Assembly (NCBI GenBank): GCA_031276865.1
Contig: JAISMF010000035.1
Span: 1 to 37,802, forward strand
Source of the DNA: Deltaproteobacteria bacterium
Lineage (GTDB): Bacteria; Desulfobacterota; Desulfarculia; Adiutricales; Adiutricaceae
Reading direction: 5' to 3'
Length of the DNA: 37,802 nt
The position numbers and the translations under genes were made by a program. Positions 16,621 to 24,926 of the stretch are shown here, piece after piece; position 1 is the stretch's first letter; every line of letters starts with the position of its first letter. Below the pieces are notes generated by a model. That model searched no databases. It worked only from the letters and a program-made list of their open reading frames with translations, and was not told the DNA's origin.

Positions 16621-16713
16621 TCCAAAAGGACGTATTGGGGAAACCGAATTTCGGATGGTTTGAAAGTAGCGATAATGCTGGTTTTTCAATTTTCACGCTC
16701 TTCTAGGATTAAG

Positions 16714-17916
16714 ATGATATTTTTTACGCGCATCCTCCTTATAAGCGCTTCATTAAGGCTTCTTCTTCTTTTGGCGTTCTCTTTTTCAGGGGGGGAGCTT
16801 TACGCGAGGACGATAACCGACATGCGGGGAATCAAAGTTGATATACCGGATCTTGTCACCAGGGTCGCGACCGTGGACGACGGCTTCGTGGAGGGTGTCA
16901 TGACGCATTTGGGGGTTATCGACAAGACCGCGGCCATCGGATCGTGGAGCATGAAAAGGGACTACCGTTACGACTATGAAAGCGTGACCGGAGAAAAATT
17001 CCGCTACGAGGGCCTCAACACCATGAAGTTCCTCCACCCCTGGCTGGATTACCTTCCCTGCTTCAACTCCCCTCAGGGGGACGTTCTTAATTTCGAGACC
17101 CTGGCCAAGGCGAACCCCGAGCTCGTAATCATCAGGGTCGGCGACTGCACCGTGGGGGCGACGGAGAAGGAGAAAATCCAGGGGATTCTGGAGATTCTTG
17201 AATCGCTGGGAATACCCGCGGTGGTCCTGTACGCACCCGGGTATTACCGGACGGCTGAGCTCTCCACTATCAAAGAGGAAATGAGGGTCCTAGGGGACGT
17301 GTTCGGACAAAGAGAAAAGGCCCTGGCGCTCTACGACTATTTACACGCCGCGGAACTCCTGGCGAGGGAAAGAACCCGGGGCGTCCCGGAAGAGTCCAAA
17401 GCCTCGGTTCTCTACCTGGGTCTGAATCCGGATCTAAGGAAGGCGGGATCTTTAGCCGGAGTCTTCGGCCTCAACACCCCGGAATCCTACGTCGTGGAGG
17501 ACATAGTTAACGCCCGAACCGCCTTCCGGGGGGTCGGCCGGGGGGTTCCCCTGAATCTGGAAAAGCTCTACGCGCTAGACCCGGACGTCATCATTCTCCC
17601 CACCTACAACGGCTACCACCCCCCGCGGGAACTCTACGAGGCCCCCTACTTTCAAAGTCTGGGGGAATTGAAGGCGGTGCGGAACAAAAGGGTCTACTCG
17701 CTTCCCTGGACCCCCATGAACTGCGCCCGGAGGCTGGAGTACCCCATAGACATCCTGATCACCGCCAAGGCCGCCTATCCGGATCTATTCGACGATTTAA
17801 AGCTCAAAGATCACGTCCTCGAGCTCTACGGCCATCTCTACGGCGCGGGCCCCAAGACGGCCAGGGGTCTAAAAAGCACCCAGCTCTTGGACTGGCTGGA
17901 CGAATATGACTTTTAG
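16714..17916 (+). CDS. Periplasmic binding protein of FecB/BtuF type ABC importer
   Basis: 400 residues from the ATG at 16714, chosen over an upstream TTG (16660) and ATG (16675) because AGGA precedes it at a normal distance and because a standard signal peptide follows at once (hydrophobic core, then GGELYAR at the likely cleavage site). The mature protein begins TITDMRGIKVDIP, the usual opening of the COG0614 iron-chelate binding fold; NPELVIIR and LDPDVIILPTYN are the typical strands. The C-terminal stretch WTPMNCARRLEYPIDILITA is shared by a subgroup found in Desulfovibrio-like bacteria. It binds the ligand delivered by the TonB receptor and docks on the permease. The end overlaps the permease start by 11 bases. 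A decayed copy of its 3' end lies at 23242-23396. Confidence 0.9.
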   Translation: MIFFTRILLISASLRLLLLLAFSFSGGELYARTITDMRGIKVDIPDLVTRVATVDDGFVEGVMTHLGVIDKTAAIGSWSMKRDYRYDYESVTGEKFRYEGLNTMKFLHPWLDYLPCFNSPQGDVLNFETLAKANPELVIIRVGDCTVGATEKEKIQGILEILESLGIPAVVLYAPGYYRTAELSTIKEEMRVLGDVFGQREKALALYDYLHAAELLARERTRGVPEESKASVLYLGLNPDLRKAGSLAGVFGLNTPESYVVEDIVNARTAFRGVGRGVPLNLEKLYALDPDVIILPTYNGYHPPRELYEAPYFQSLGELKAVRNKRVYSLPWTPMNCARRLEYPIDILITAKAAYPDLFDDLKLKDHVLELYGHLYGAGPKTARGLKSTQLLDWLDEYDF

Positions 17917-18925
17917 ACGGAAAATAACAACCCTCGCGGTCCTTTCGCTACTCCTTTTCGCCTTCTGGGCCGTCTCGCTCCGGCTGGGCGACTACGGCAT
18001 AAGCTTCGGGGAGCTTTGGACGCTTTTAGCCGAAAAGCTGGGGCTCGGCCCCGGGGACTCCTCTTTGAAGGTGCACGGAATCATCCTCTTTCAGGCGAGG
18101 CTCCCGCGGGCCCTTTTGGCTCTTTCCGCGGGACTATCGCTGTCCGTCGCCGGGGCACTGTATCAGGCCTGCTTCCGCAACCCCCTGGTGGAGCCCTACA
18201 TTCTGGGCGTATCCTCCGGAGCCGCGGCGGGAGCCGCGCTCTCCATAGTCTTCCCCCACGTTTTTCCCCAGGGGCAGCTCAGCAGCTTCGTCTTCGCCCT
18301 TCTTTCGGTGTACGTGACCTACACCCTGGCCACGATGCGGGGGGAGACCCCGGCGGTGGCGCTGGTCTTGTCCGGCATAATCATAGCTTCGGTCTTTTCC
18401 GCCTTCGTGGGCGTCATGAAGTATCTGGCCATGGACACCCAACTGCGGGAAATCACCTTCTGGATGATGGGCGGGCTCTACTACGCCTCCTTTTTCGACG
18501 TGGCTTTGAATCTCGGGGCGGGGTTGCCGGTTTTACTCCTCATGAGCCTTCAGGGCTGGAAACTCAACATCCTCACCCTCGGCGACAACGAGGCCAGGAG
18601 CCTGGGAATCGATCCCAAACGCTTCCGCCTGGCGGCGGTGGCGGCGGCGACCCTGCTCGCGGCCTTCTGCGTCTCCAGCTGCGGAATCATCGCCTGGGTG
18701 GGGCTCATGGTGCCCCACGCGGCGAGGCTCTTCTTCGGGCCGGATCATCGGGCCCTCATCCCGGGGGCGGCGCTTCTTGGCGGATTCTACCTCCTGGTCT
18801 GCGACACCATGGCCAGAACCCTCACCGCGGCGGAGATACCCTTGGGCATAGTGACCTCGGTCACCGGCGCCCCCTACCTGATTTGGCTTTTGCGTTCCCG
18901 TGGGAGGATTATTTATGGCGGATGA
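17906..18925 (+). CDS. FecCD/BtuC-type ABC importer permease
   Basis: 339 residues with nine or ten membrane segments. Family motifs: RLPRALLALSAGLSLSVAGA, then QACFRNPLVEPYILGVSSGA, and LVGLMVPHAAR in the form WVGLMVPHAARLFFG, which contains the coupling-helix region. It would form a homodimer that carries an iron chelate, cobalamin or similar ligand across the inner membrane. The gene overlaps the binding-protein gene by 11 bases and the ATPase gene by 11 bases, so the three are translated together. A decayed copy of its first half lies at 23390-23969. Confidence 0.93.
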   Translation: MTFRRKITTLAVLSLLLFAFWAVSLRLGDYGISFGELWTLLAEKLGLGPGDSSLKVHGIILFQARLPRALLALSAGLSLSVAGALYQACFRNPLVEPYILGVSSGAAAGAALSIVFPHVFPQGQLSSFVFALLSVYVTYTLATMRGETPAVALVLSGIIIASVFSAFVGVMKYLAMDTQLREITFWMMGGLYYASFFDVALNLGAGLPVLLLMSLQGWKLNILTLGDNEARSLGIDPKRFRLAAVAAATLLAAFCVSSCGIIAWVGLMVPHAARLFFGPDHRALIPGAALLGGFYLLVCDTMARTLTAAEIPLGIVTSVTGAPYLIWLLRSRGRIIYGG

Positions 18926-19736
18926 CCTTAGCGCCGCGGCCTCCGGCGCCGGGGGCTTTCTCCTGGAAGCCAGGGACGTGGAATTCTCTTACGGAGCGAA
19001 AAAAGTCTTAAAAGGCGTTTCCCTGGGCGTGCCGCCGGGAAAGCTCATGGGACTCCTGGGACCCAACGGCAGCGGCAAGACCACCCTTTTCAAGTGTTGT
19101 CTGGCCTTCCAGAGGCCGGAAAAAGGCGACGTCCTTTTAAACGGAAGATCCGTCAGGTCCTTAAGCCCGAAGGAGCTGGCCGTTAAAATCGCCTACGTCC
19201 CCCAGGAGCACCGCCCGGCCTTTCCCTACACGGTGAGGGAGATGGTGGCCATGGGGCGCACCCCCCATATGGGGATGAGGCCGACGCTCACCCGGAGGGA
19301 CGGAGAGATTGTCGACCGCTCCTTGGAGCTCGCGGGCATAAGCTCCCTCGCGGACGAGAACTACAACCACCTCTCCGGCGGCCAAAGGCAGCTCACCCTG
19401 GTGGCGCGGGCCCTGGCCCAGGAGACCTCCCTGGTCTTCCTAGACGAGCCAACCTCCTCTTTGGATTTCCGCAATCAGATGAGGGTCTGGGGGGCGGTTA
19501 GGGAGCTGGTGAAAAAGGGCAGCGGAGCCGTCATCTGCTGCCACGACCCCAACCATATACTATGGTTCTGCGACGAGGCGGCCGTCCTCAAGGACGGCCG
19601 CCTCCTGGCCAAGGGACCGTCCCGGCAGGTCGTAACCACCGAAATCCTAGACGAGCTCTACGGAGGGGAGGCCAGAAAATTCGAGCACGGGGATAAGATC
19701 TTCATCTATCCCCGCTCGGCGGAGGATAAAGACTAG
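18915..19736 (+). CDS. FecE/BtuD-type ABC importer ATPase
   Basis: 273 residues from the ATG at 18915, which has GGAGG seven bases upstream; an in-frame ATG 15 bases earlier lacks a site. Walker A GPNGSGKTT at 49-57, Q-loop in AYVPQEHRP, signature LSGGQRQL, Walker B VFLDEPTSSLDF, and an H-loop His in ICCHDPN. It powers the permease encoded just before it. The last gene of the operon; no terminator follows. Instead the next 50 bases are a loose 10-base repeat (CCTCTTTAAT type) which, in the decayed duplicate of this locus, has grown into a long array. Confidence 0.93.
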   Translation: MADDLSAAASGAGGFLLEARDVEFSYGAKKVLKGVSLGVPPGKLMGLLGPNGSGKTTLFKCCLAFQRPEKGDVLLNGRSVRSLSPKELAVKIAYVPQEHRPAFPYTVREMVAMGRTPHMGMRPTLTRRDGEIVDRSLELAGISSLADENYNHLSGGQRQLTLVARALAQETSLVFLDEPTSSLDFRNQMRVWGAVRELVKKGSGAVICCHDPNHILWFCDEAAVLKDGRLLAKGPSRQVVTTEILDELYGGEARKFEHGDKIFIYPRSAEDKD

Positions 19737-20355
19737 CTTTTCCGCCTCCCTCTTTCATCCTCTTCAATCCTCTTTAATCATCTTTAATCATACTTGACGT
19801 CGGGAAAGGAGACACCCTCACGGATGCCCCTCTCACCGATCCCAGCGGCGGCTATTGTTCGACCCTTTATAGGTACCATGAGTAGATCCGACTTCTCCAT
19901 GCCATGCGAGCATGGTGTTCGCATCCAGCTTACCCTTGCCTTCCCGGGGCATTTCATAACCACGGGAAATATGTAGATCTCACAGTTCACCTTGATAACG
20001 GTTGAAAAATATGCTATGGTCTCTGACACCGTGGGATTCTTGGTCGGCTCGCTAAAACGCCTTCCCGAATGTCGCCTTCCGTTGAAACGAAAACATGGGC
20101 ATCCCAGATTAAGGTCTTTCGGTGCTCAATGGCTGGCCTGCCACACCCTCTATGTACGCTTCGCCTCCGTCCTCACGGGCGGCTACGCGATACTCGAGGT
20201 TGACCGACTAGATAAACCTAAATTATGGCAGTTCTTCCCCTCATACTTTATCTGGGTTTATCCAGTCGCAACCACTTGACTCATGCCAAAGGACTCTCCG
20301 AAACCGCTTGATGGGCGGAAAAAGAAACCATACAACTTACTGACTGAGAGCATAA
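19737..20355. other. Intergenic region of possible mobile-element origin
   Basis: 19742-19791 is a short run of four or five 10-base units (CCTCTTCAAT, CCTCTTTAAT, CATCTTTAAT). From about 19795 the base composition drops to that of the restriction-modification gene that follows. Two open frames (19794-19976, 19992-20279) have no motif I recognise and no good ribosome site. I read 19795-20355 as the left flank of an acquired segment, perhaps an element remnant; no inverted terminal repeats are visible. Confidence 0.4.
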
Positions 20356-23055
20356 ATGCTAGGTTGGGACGAGATACAGTCTAACGCCATCTCTTTTTCA
20401 AAGCGCTGGAAGGCGTTCAAGGGCATAGAGAAACAACACGACCAACAGTTCGTCACGGAACTTATGGCCTGTTTCGGTGTTGACGCGGGGAAGGTCGGCG
20501 TGTTTCAGGAGAAAGCCGGGACGAAGTGGGTTGACTACCTGTGGCCGGGCATGCTTGGCGTGGAGATGAAATCGCCGGGTGAAAGCCTTGCCGCCGCAAA
20601 GATCCAGCTGTTTAACTATCTGTCGAAACTCCAAGCGGACCTGGTACCGCGATACCTGATTGTCAGCGACTTTATTAACATACATCTCTATCGGCTGGCA
20701 ACGAACGACACACATGCGTTCAAGACCGCCGACCTACGTAAGCACATCAAGCGGTTCGCCGACATTGCGGGCTACACCACCGAGCGTGTTCACAACGACC
20801 AAGTTGAGGTCAACGTCAAGGCCTCCGAAAAGATGGCGAAACTCCACGATGCATTGAAATTGCACGGCTACGAGGGTCACGATTTGGAAGTATACCTTGC
20901 ACGCCTGCTGTTCTGCTTGTTTGCGGACGATACCGGTATTTTCCCGAAAGACAATTTTGTCAATTACATCGAGCAATCGAAGCCTGATGGTTCAGACCTC
21001 TCGGAGCGCATTGCCAAGCTTTTTGAAGTCATGAACATGCCTGAGGACGTTCGCGCCAACCGAACGCTTCTCTCCGATGAGCTTAAGCATTTTCGATACA
21101 TCAACGGCGGCTTGTTTGCCAACCTCTTGCCGTCATCGGATTTTGACGCGAAAATGCGGCAGACGCTTTTGGACTGCGCCAATTTCGACTGGAACAAAAT
21201 CAGCCCCGCCATATTCGGCGCGATGTTTCAGGGAGTAATGAACCCACAGCAGCGACGCGAATTGGGAGCGCATTACACGAGCGAGGAAAACATCCTGAAG
21301 CTAATAAATCCGCTGTTTTTGGACGGATTGTGGCGCGAGTTTGATCGTGTGAAAACCGACCATACCGCACTTGAACGCTTCCACGATAAAATCAGCAGAC
21401 TGAAATTTCTCGACCCCGCCTGCGGGTGCGGGAACTTCCTCATCATCACATACCGCGAGCTGAGGCTTTTGGAACTGGAAATCCTCAAGATGCAACATTC
21501 CAGCCGCCAAATGATATTAGATTTTTCCATTCTCTTGAAAGTGAACGTTGACCAATTCTACGGAATAGAGTACGAGGATTTCCCGTGCCAAATCGCGCAG
21601 GTGGGGATGTGGCTTATGGATCACCAGATAAACCTCCGCGCCTCGGAACAATTTGGGATGTACTACGTCCGTCTACCCTTGACGCAGAGCGCCACGATTG
21701 TAAACGGCAACGCCCTCCGACTTGACTGGGAGAGTGTAGTGCCGAAAGAGGAATTAAGCTATATTCTTAGCAATCCGCCGTTCGTTGGCTATTCCATACA
21801 GAGCGAATCTCAAAAGTCCGATGTTCTTTCCATATATGTTGATGCAATGGGCAAGCCGTTCAAGATGGCGGGAAAGGTTGACTACGTGTCGGCGTGGTAC
21901 TACAAAGCAGCAAAATTCCTTATAGGGACAAGCATCCGCGCCGCTTTCGTCTCCACCAACAGTATTACGCAAGGAGAGCAAGTCGCCACCGTTTGGAAAC
22001 CGCTGTATGATATGTTCGGTATACACATAGACTTTGGGTATCGCACGTTCAAATGGGGCAATGAAGCCAAAGGCAAGGCGGCTGTGCATTGCGTTATCAT
22101 AGGCTTCAGTGCAAGGCACGATGGTGAATGCGTTATTTATGACGGGACGGACCGCATTGTCGCCAGCAATATCAACCCATATCTGGTTGACGCTCCCAAT
22201 GTGTTTATCGAAGCTCGCACATCGCCCTTGTGTGATGCGCCCTCTATGGTTTACGGTAACAAGCCGACAGACGGCGGGCATTTGTTCATAGAGGCCGATG
22301 AATACGCAAATATTGTCGCCAAAGAACCCGCAGCGAAGAAATTTATAAAGAAGATTTATGGAGCCACAGAGTACATTAACAACATCGACCGCTACTGCCT
22401 ATGGCTTGTTGAAGCTGAACCGTCAGACTTAAAGAAAATGCCGCTTGTTATGGCGCGGGTTGAAAAGGTGAAGCAGTTTCGTCTTGCTAGTCCTAAAAAG
22501 GCGACGCGCGAGTGCGCAGCAACGCCAACGCTTTTTCAAGAGATACGCCAACCCCTAAGCGACTATATCATTATCCCTCGCCATTCCTCGGAAAAACGGC
22601 GATATATACCGTTTGGGTTTGTATCGGCTGATGTCATAGTGAACGATGCCGTTCAAATAATCCCTAATGCCACACTGTACCATTTCGGGATTTTAACATC
22701 TAGTGTTCATATGGCGTGGGTAAGAGCGGTCTGCGGGCGCATAAAAAGCGATTACCGTTACTCAAAGGACGTTGTATATAACAACTTCCCATGGCCTGAC
22801 GCTACGGAGAGGCATAAAGCGGAAATTGAAACAACGGCGCAGGGAATACTTGATGCGAGGATGAAACACGCCACAAGTTCATTGGGAGATATGTATGACC
22901 CCAGCATTATGCCTCAAGATTTGCTAAAAGCGCACCACGACAACGACCGAGCCATAATTAAACTGTACGGGTTCACTGCGCGGAACATGCCGAGCGAGGC
23001 GGCTTGCGTAGCGAAACTGATGGAGTTATATAAGAAGCTGACGGAGAGGAAATAG
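20356..23055 (+). CDS. MmeI-like type IIL restriction-modification protein
   Basis: 899 residues, the usual size (about 900) for single-chain MmeI-family enzymes that cut and methylate. The N-terminal nuclease has Asp60, Glu70 and Lys72 (WVDYLW...GVEMKSPGES), the same D-x9-E-x-K spacing as MmeI. A helical spacer follows to about 340. The adenine methyltransferase has the SAM motif LDPACGCGNF at 352-361 and the catalytic NPPF at 473-476, and GAHYTSE just before motif I. Residues 600-800 should be the target-recognition domain, and the C-terminus (YNNFPWPD, then a helical end) is typical. All key residues are present, so it may be active; recognition sequence unknown. Lower GC and different codon use from its neighbours, plus its position between two copies of a transporter locus, suggest acquisition by transfer. 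No separate methylase or specificity gene is needed in this type. Confidence 0.9.
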   Translation: MLGWDEIQSNAISFSKRWKAFKGIEKQHDQQFVTELMACFGVDAGKVGVFQEKAGTKWVDYLWPGMLGVEMKSPGESLAAAKIQLFNYLSKLQADLVPRYLIVSDFINIHLYRLATNDTHAFKTADLRKHIKRFADIAGYTTERVHNDQVEVNVKASEKMAKLHDALKLHGYEGHDLEVYLARLLFCLFADDTGIFPKDNFVNYIEQSKPDGSDLSERIAKLFEVMNMPEDVRANRTLLSDELKHFRYINGGLFANLLPSSDFDAKMRQTLLDCANFDWNKISPAIFGAMFQGVMNPQQRRELGAHYTSEENILKLINPLFLDGLWREFDRVKTDHTALERFHDKISRLKFLDPACGCGNFLIITYRELRLLELEILKMQHSSRQMILDFSILLKVNVDQFYGIEYEDFPCQIAQVGMWLMDHQINLRASEQFGMYYVRLPLTQSATIVNGNALRLDWESVVPKEELSYILSNPPFVGYSIQSESQKSDVLSIYVDAMGKPFKMAGKVDYVSAWYYKAAKFLIGTSIRAAFVSTNSITQGEQVATVWKPLYDMFGIHIDFGYRTFKWGNEAKGKAAVHCVIIGFSARHDGECVIYDGTDRIVASNINPYLVDAPNVFIEARTSPLCDAPSMVYGNKPTDGGHLFIEADEYANIVAKEPAAKKFIKKIYGATEYINNIDRYCLWLVEAEPSDLKKMPLVMARVEKVKQFRLASPKKATRECAATPTLFQEIRQPLSDYIIIPRHSSEKRRYIPFGFVSADVIVNDAVQIIPNATLYHFGILTSSVHMAWVRAVCGRIKSDYRYSKDVVYNNFPWPDATERHKAEIETTAQGILDARMKHATSSLGDMYDPSIMPQDLLKAHHDNDRAIIKLYGFTARNMPSEAACVAKLMELYKKLTERK

Positions 23056-23241
23056 TAATGACATAGTTCAATGCTTCGTAGTTAAAAAGTAAGATGCGGC
23101 AACAGGTTAATAAAATCAACCAAGCCGTCTAAACATTGAAACAGCTAATTCGATTATCGGAACAAGTCAGATAGCCCTCAGATCCTCCACTTTTACAGGC
23201 TTCGCGGGCACTGGAGGTTAAGATACATGAAATTGAGGTAT

Positions 23242-23396
23242 CATAACCGCCAAGCCCACCTATCCGGATCTATTCGGCGACCTGAGGCTCAAAGATTACG
23301 TCCTCGAGTTCTACGGCTTCCTCTACAAAGCGGACCCCAAGACGTCCAGGGGTCCTAAAAGCACCCAGTTTTTGACTGGCGGGACAAATATGACTT
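23242..23396 (+). pseudogene. Decayed copy of the 3' end of the ABC binding-protein gene
   Basis: From about 23242 the sequence matches 17757-17916: ACCGCCAAG, then CCTATCCGGATCTATTCG, then CTCAAAGAT..ACGTCCTCGAG, GACCCCAAGACG, and CAAATATGACTTT at the end. The stop codon is changed and a one-base change at the permease overlap disturbs the frame. Nothing of the first 350 codons is present. Confidence 0.85.
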
Positions 23397-23969
23397 TGAA
23401 ACGCCAAATCATAACGCTCGCATTCCTTTCCCTGATCCCTAATCCTATTCGTCTTCTGGGCCGTCTCGCTCCAACTGGTTGACTACGGCACAAACTTCGG
23501 GGAGCTGTGGACGCTTTTGGCCGGAAAGATGGCTCTCGGCCCCGATGACCCCTCATTAAAGGTTCACGGCCTCATCCTCTTCCAAGTGAGGCTCCCAAGG
23601 TCCTCCTGGCTCTTTCCGAAGGACTCTCCCTCCCCATCGCCGGCTCTCTGTATAAAGTCTGCTTCCGCAATCCCCTGGTGGAATCCTACATCATGGGCGT
23701 ATCCTCCAGAGCCGCGCTCTCCATAGTCTTTCCCCACCTGTTTCCCCAGGGGCAGCTGAACAGCTTCGTGTTCGCCCTTCTTTCGGTATACTTGACCTAC
23801 ATTCTGGCCACGGTGCAGGGGGAGACCCAACGGTGGCGCTGGTCTTATCCGGCATAATCAAAGCCTCGGTCTTTTCCGCCTTCGCGGGCGCCATGAAGTA
23901 TCTTGCCTTGTACACCCAGCTAAGGGAAATCACCTTATGGATGATGAGCTGGCTTTACCACGCCTCCTT
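23390..23969 (+). pseudogene. Decayed copy of the FecCD-type permease gene, 5' part
   Basis: Matches 17906-18490 of the intact permease: ATGACTTT start, GGGGAGCT.TGGACGCTTT, TTCACGG.CTCATCCTCTTCC, CAGGGGCAGCT.A.CAGCTTCG, GGGGAGACCC and CTTTTCCGCCTTCG. It has several single-base deletions that break the frame (for example near 23440, 23705 and 23830). At about 23969 it jumps to the tail of the ATPase gene, so the second half of the permease and most of the ATPase have been deleted. Confidence 0.85.
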
Positions 23970-24150
23970 ATACTATGGTTCTGCGACGAGGCGGACATCC
24001 TCAAGGACGGCCGCCTTCTGGCCTAGGAACCGTCCCGGGAGGTCGTAACCACCGAAATCATGGATGAGCTCTACGGATGGGAGCCCAGACAATTCGAGCA
24101 CAATAACAAGATCATCATCTAACTCCGCTCGGCGGTGGATAAAGACTAAC
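23970..24150 (+). pseudogene. Decayed copy of the 3' end of the ABC ATPase gene
   Basis: Matches 19558-19736: ATACTATGGTTCTGCGACGA, GGACGGCCGCC, CGTCCCGG, AGGTCGTAACCACCGAAATC, GAGCTCTACGGA, then GATAAAGACTA. Premature stops are present (TAG in CTGGCCTAGG). The identity carries on into the downstream flank (CTTTTCCGCCTCC), where the repeat array begins. Confidence 0.85.
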
Positions 24151-24156
24151 TTTTCC

Positions 24157-24600
24157 GCCTCCATCTTCTTCCATCTTCTTCCATTTTCTTCCATCTTATT
24201 CTATTTTCTTCCATCTTCTTCCATTTTCTACCATCTTATTCCTTCTTCTTCCATTTTCTACTATCTTATTCTATCTTCTTCTATCTTATACCATCTTCTA
24301 CCATCTTCTTCCATCTTCTACCATCTTCTACCATCTTCTACCATCTTCTACCATCTTCTTCTATCTTCTTCCATCTTCTACCATATTCTTCCATCTTCTT
24401 CCATCTTCTTCCATCTTCTTCTATCTTCTTCCATCTTCTTCCATCTTCTTCCATCTTCTTCCATCTTCTCCATCTTCTTCCATCTTCTCCATCTTCTTCC
24501 ATCTTCTTCCATCTTCTCCATCTTCTTCCATCTTCTTCCATCTTCTTCCATCTTCTCCATCTTCTTCCACTGTCTTCCACCTTCCTCCATCTTTCACCAT
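24157..24600 (+). repeat. Tandem array of about 44 units of a 10-bp repeat
   Basis: The unit is CCATCTTCTT with common variants CCATCTTCTA and TTATTCTATC at the left side and 9-bp units (CATCTTCTC) at the right side. It starts in the flank shared with the intact ABC operon (after CTTTTCCGCCTCC) and ends in TCTTTAATCCTCTTCA, which also resembles that flank. The array therefore looks like an expansion of the short 10-base run found at 19742-19791. A 10-bp unit shifts the frame at each step, so long open frames through it on both strands are by-products and not genes. Confidence 0.92.
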
Positions 24601-24926
24601 CATTAGCCATCTTTCTCTCTCTTTAATCCTCTTCACTCTGCTGGCCCATCTTTCCTCTTAATTCGCTTAAGAGGGTCGCAATCTCTAGCCGGAGGCGCGG
24701 CCGCTTTTTTCATCTTTCCTTTGTAATTTTTCTCTCCCGCTGCGTAAGACGACGCCATGGCGCCGGCGGCGAAGCCGGGCCTTGTTTCCTTTTCGGGAAA
24801 AAATTGGGCTCGATTTTGCTACACACGCTAGATAAAGCGCCCGGACGGGCCCTTTCTTGACACAAGGCGTTCGGGCTTTTAGAGTGGAGGGAGGCGATAA
24901 AAATCTACAGACTTAGAGACGACTTT
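24601..24926. other. Intergenic region with promoter of the following gene
   Basis: No gene seen. It contains a CT-rich tail of the array, then GC-rich sequence, and the promoter at 24857-24885. Confidence 0.5.
24857..24885 (+). promoter_or_regulatory. Sigma-70 type promoter before the membrane-protein gene
   Basis: A perfect TTGACA (24857-24862), a 17-base spacer and TAGAGT (24880-24885, four of six to TATAAT). The start of transcription would be near 24892, which leaves a leader of about 35 bases to the ATG at 24927. Confidence 0.55.

Noticed and set aside
19794-20279. Two short plus-strand open frames before the MmeI-like gene
   Set aside because: No ribosome site or motif; kept only as part of an unexplained flank.
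24064-24636. Long open frames on both strands through the 10-bp array (Ser/Phe/His-rich and Glu/Arg/Trp-rich)
   Set aside because: They come from the repeat itself; a 10-bp unit with no stop stays open in several frames. No start site or domain.
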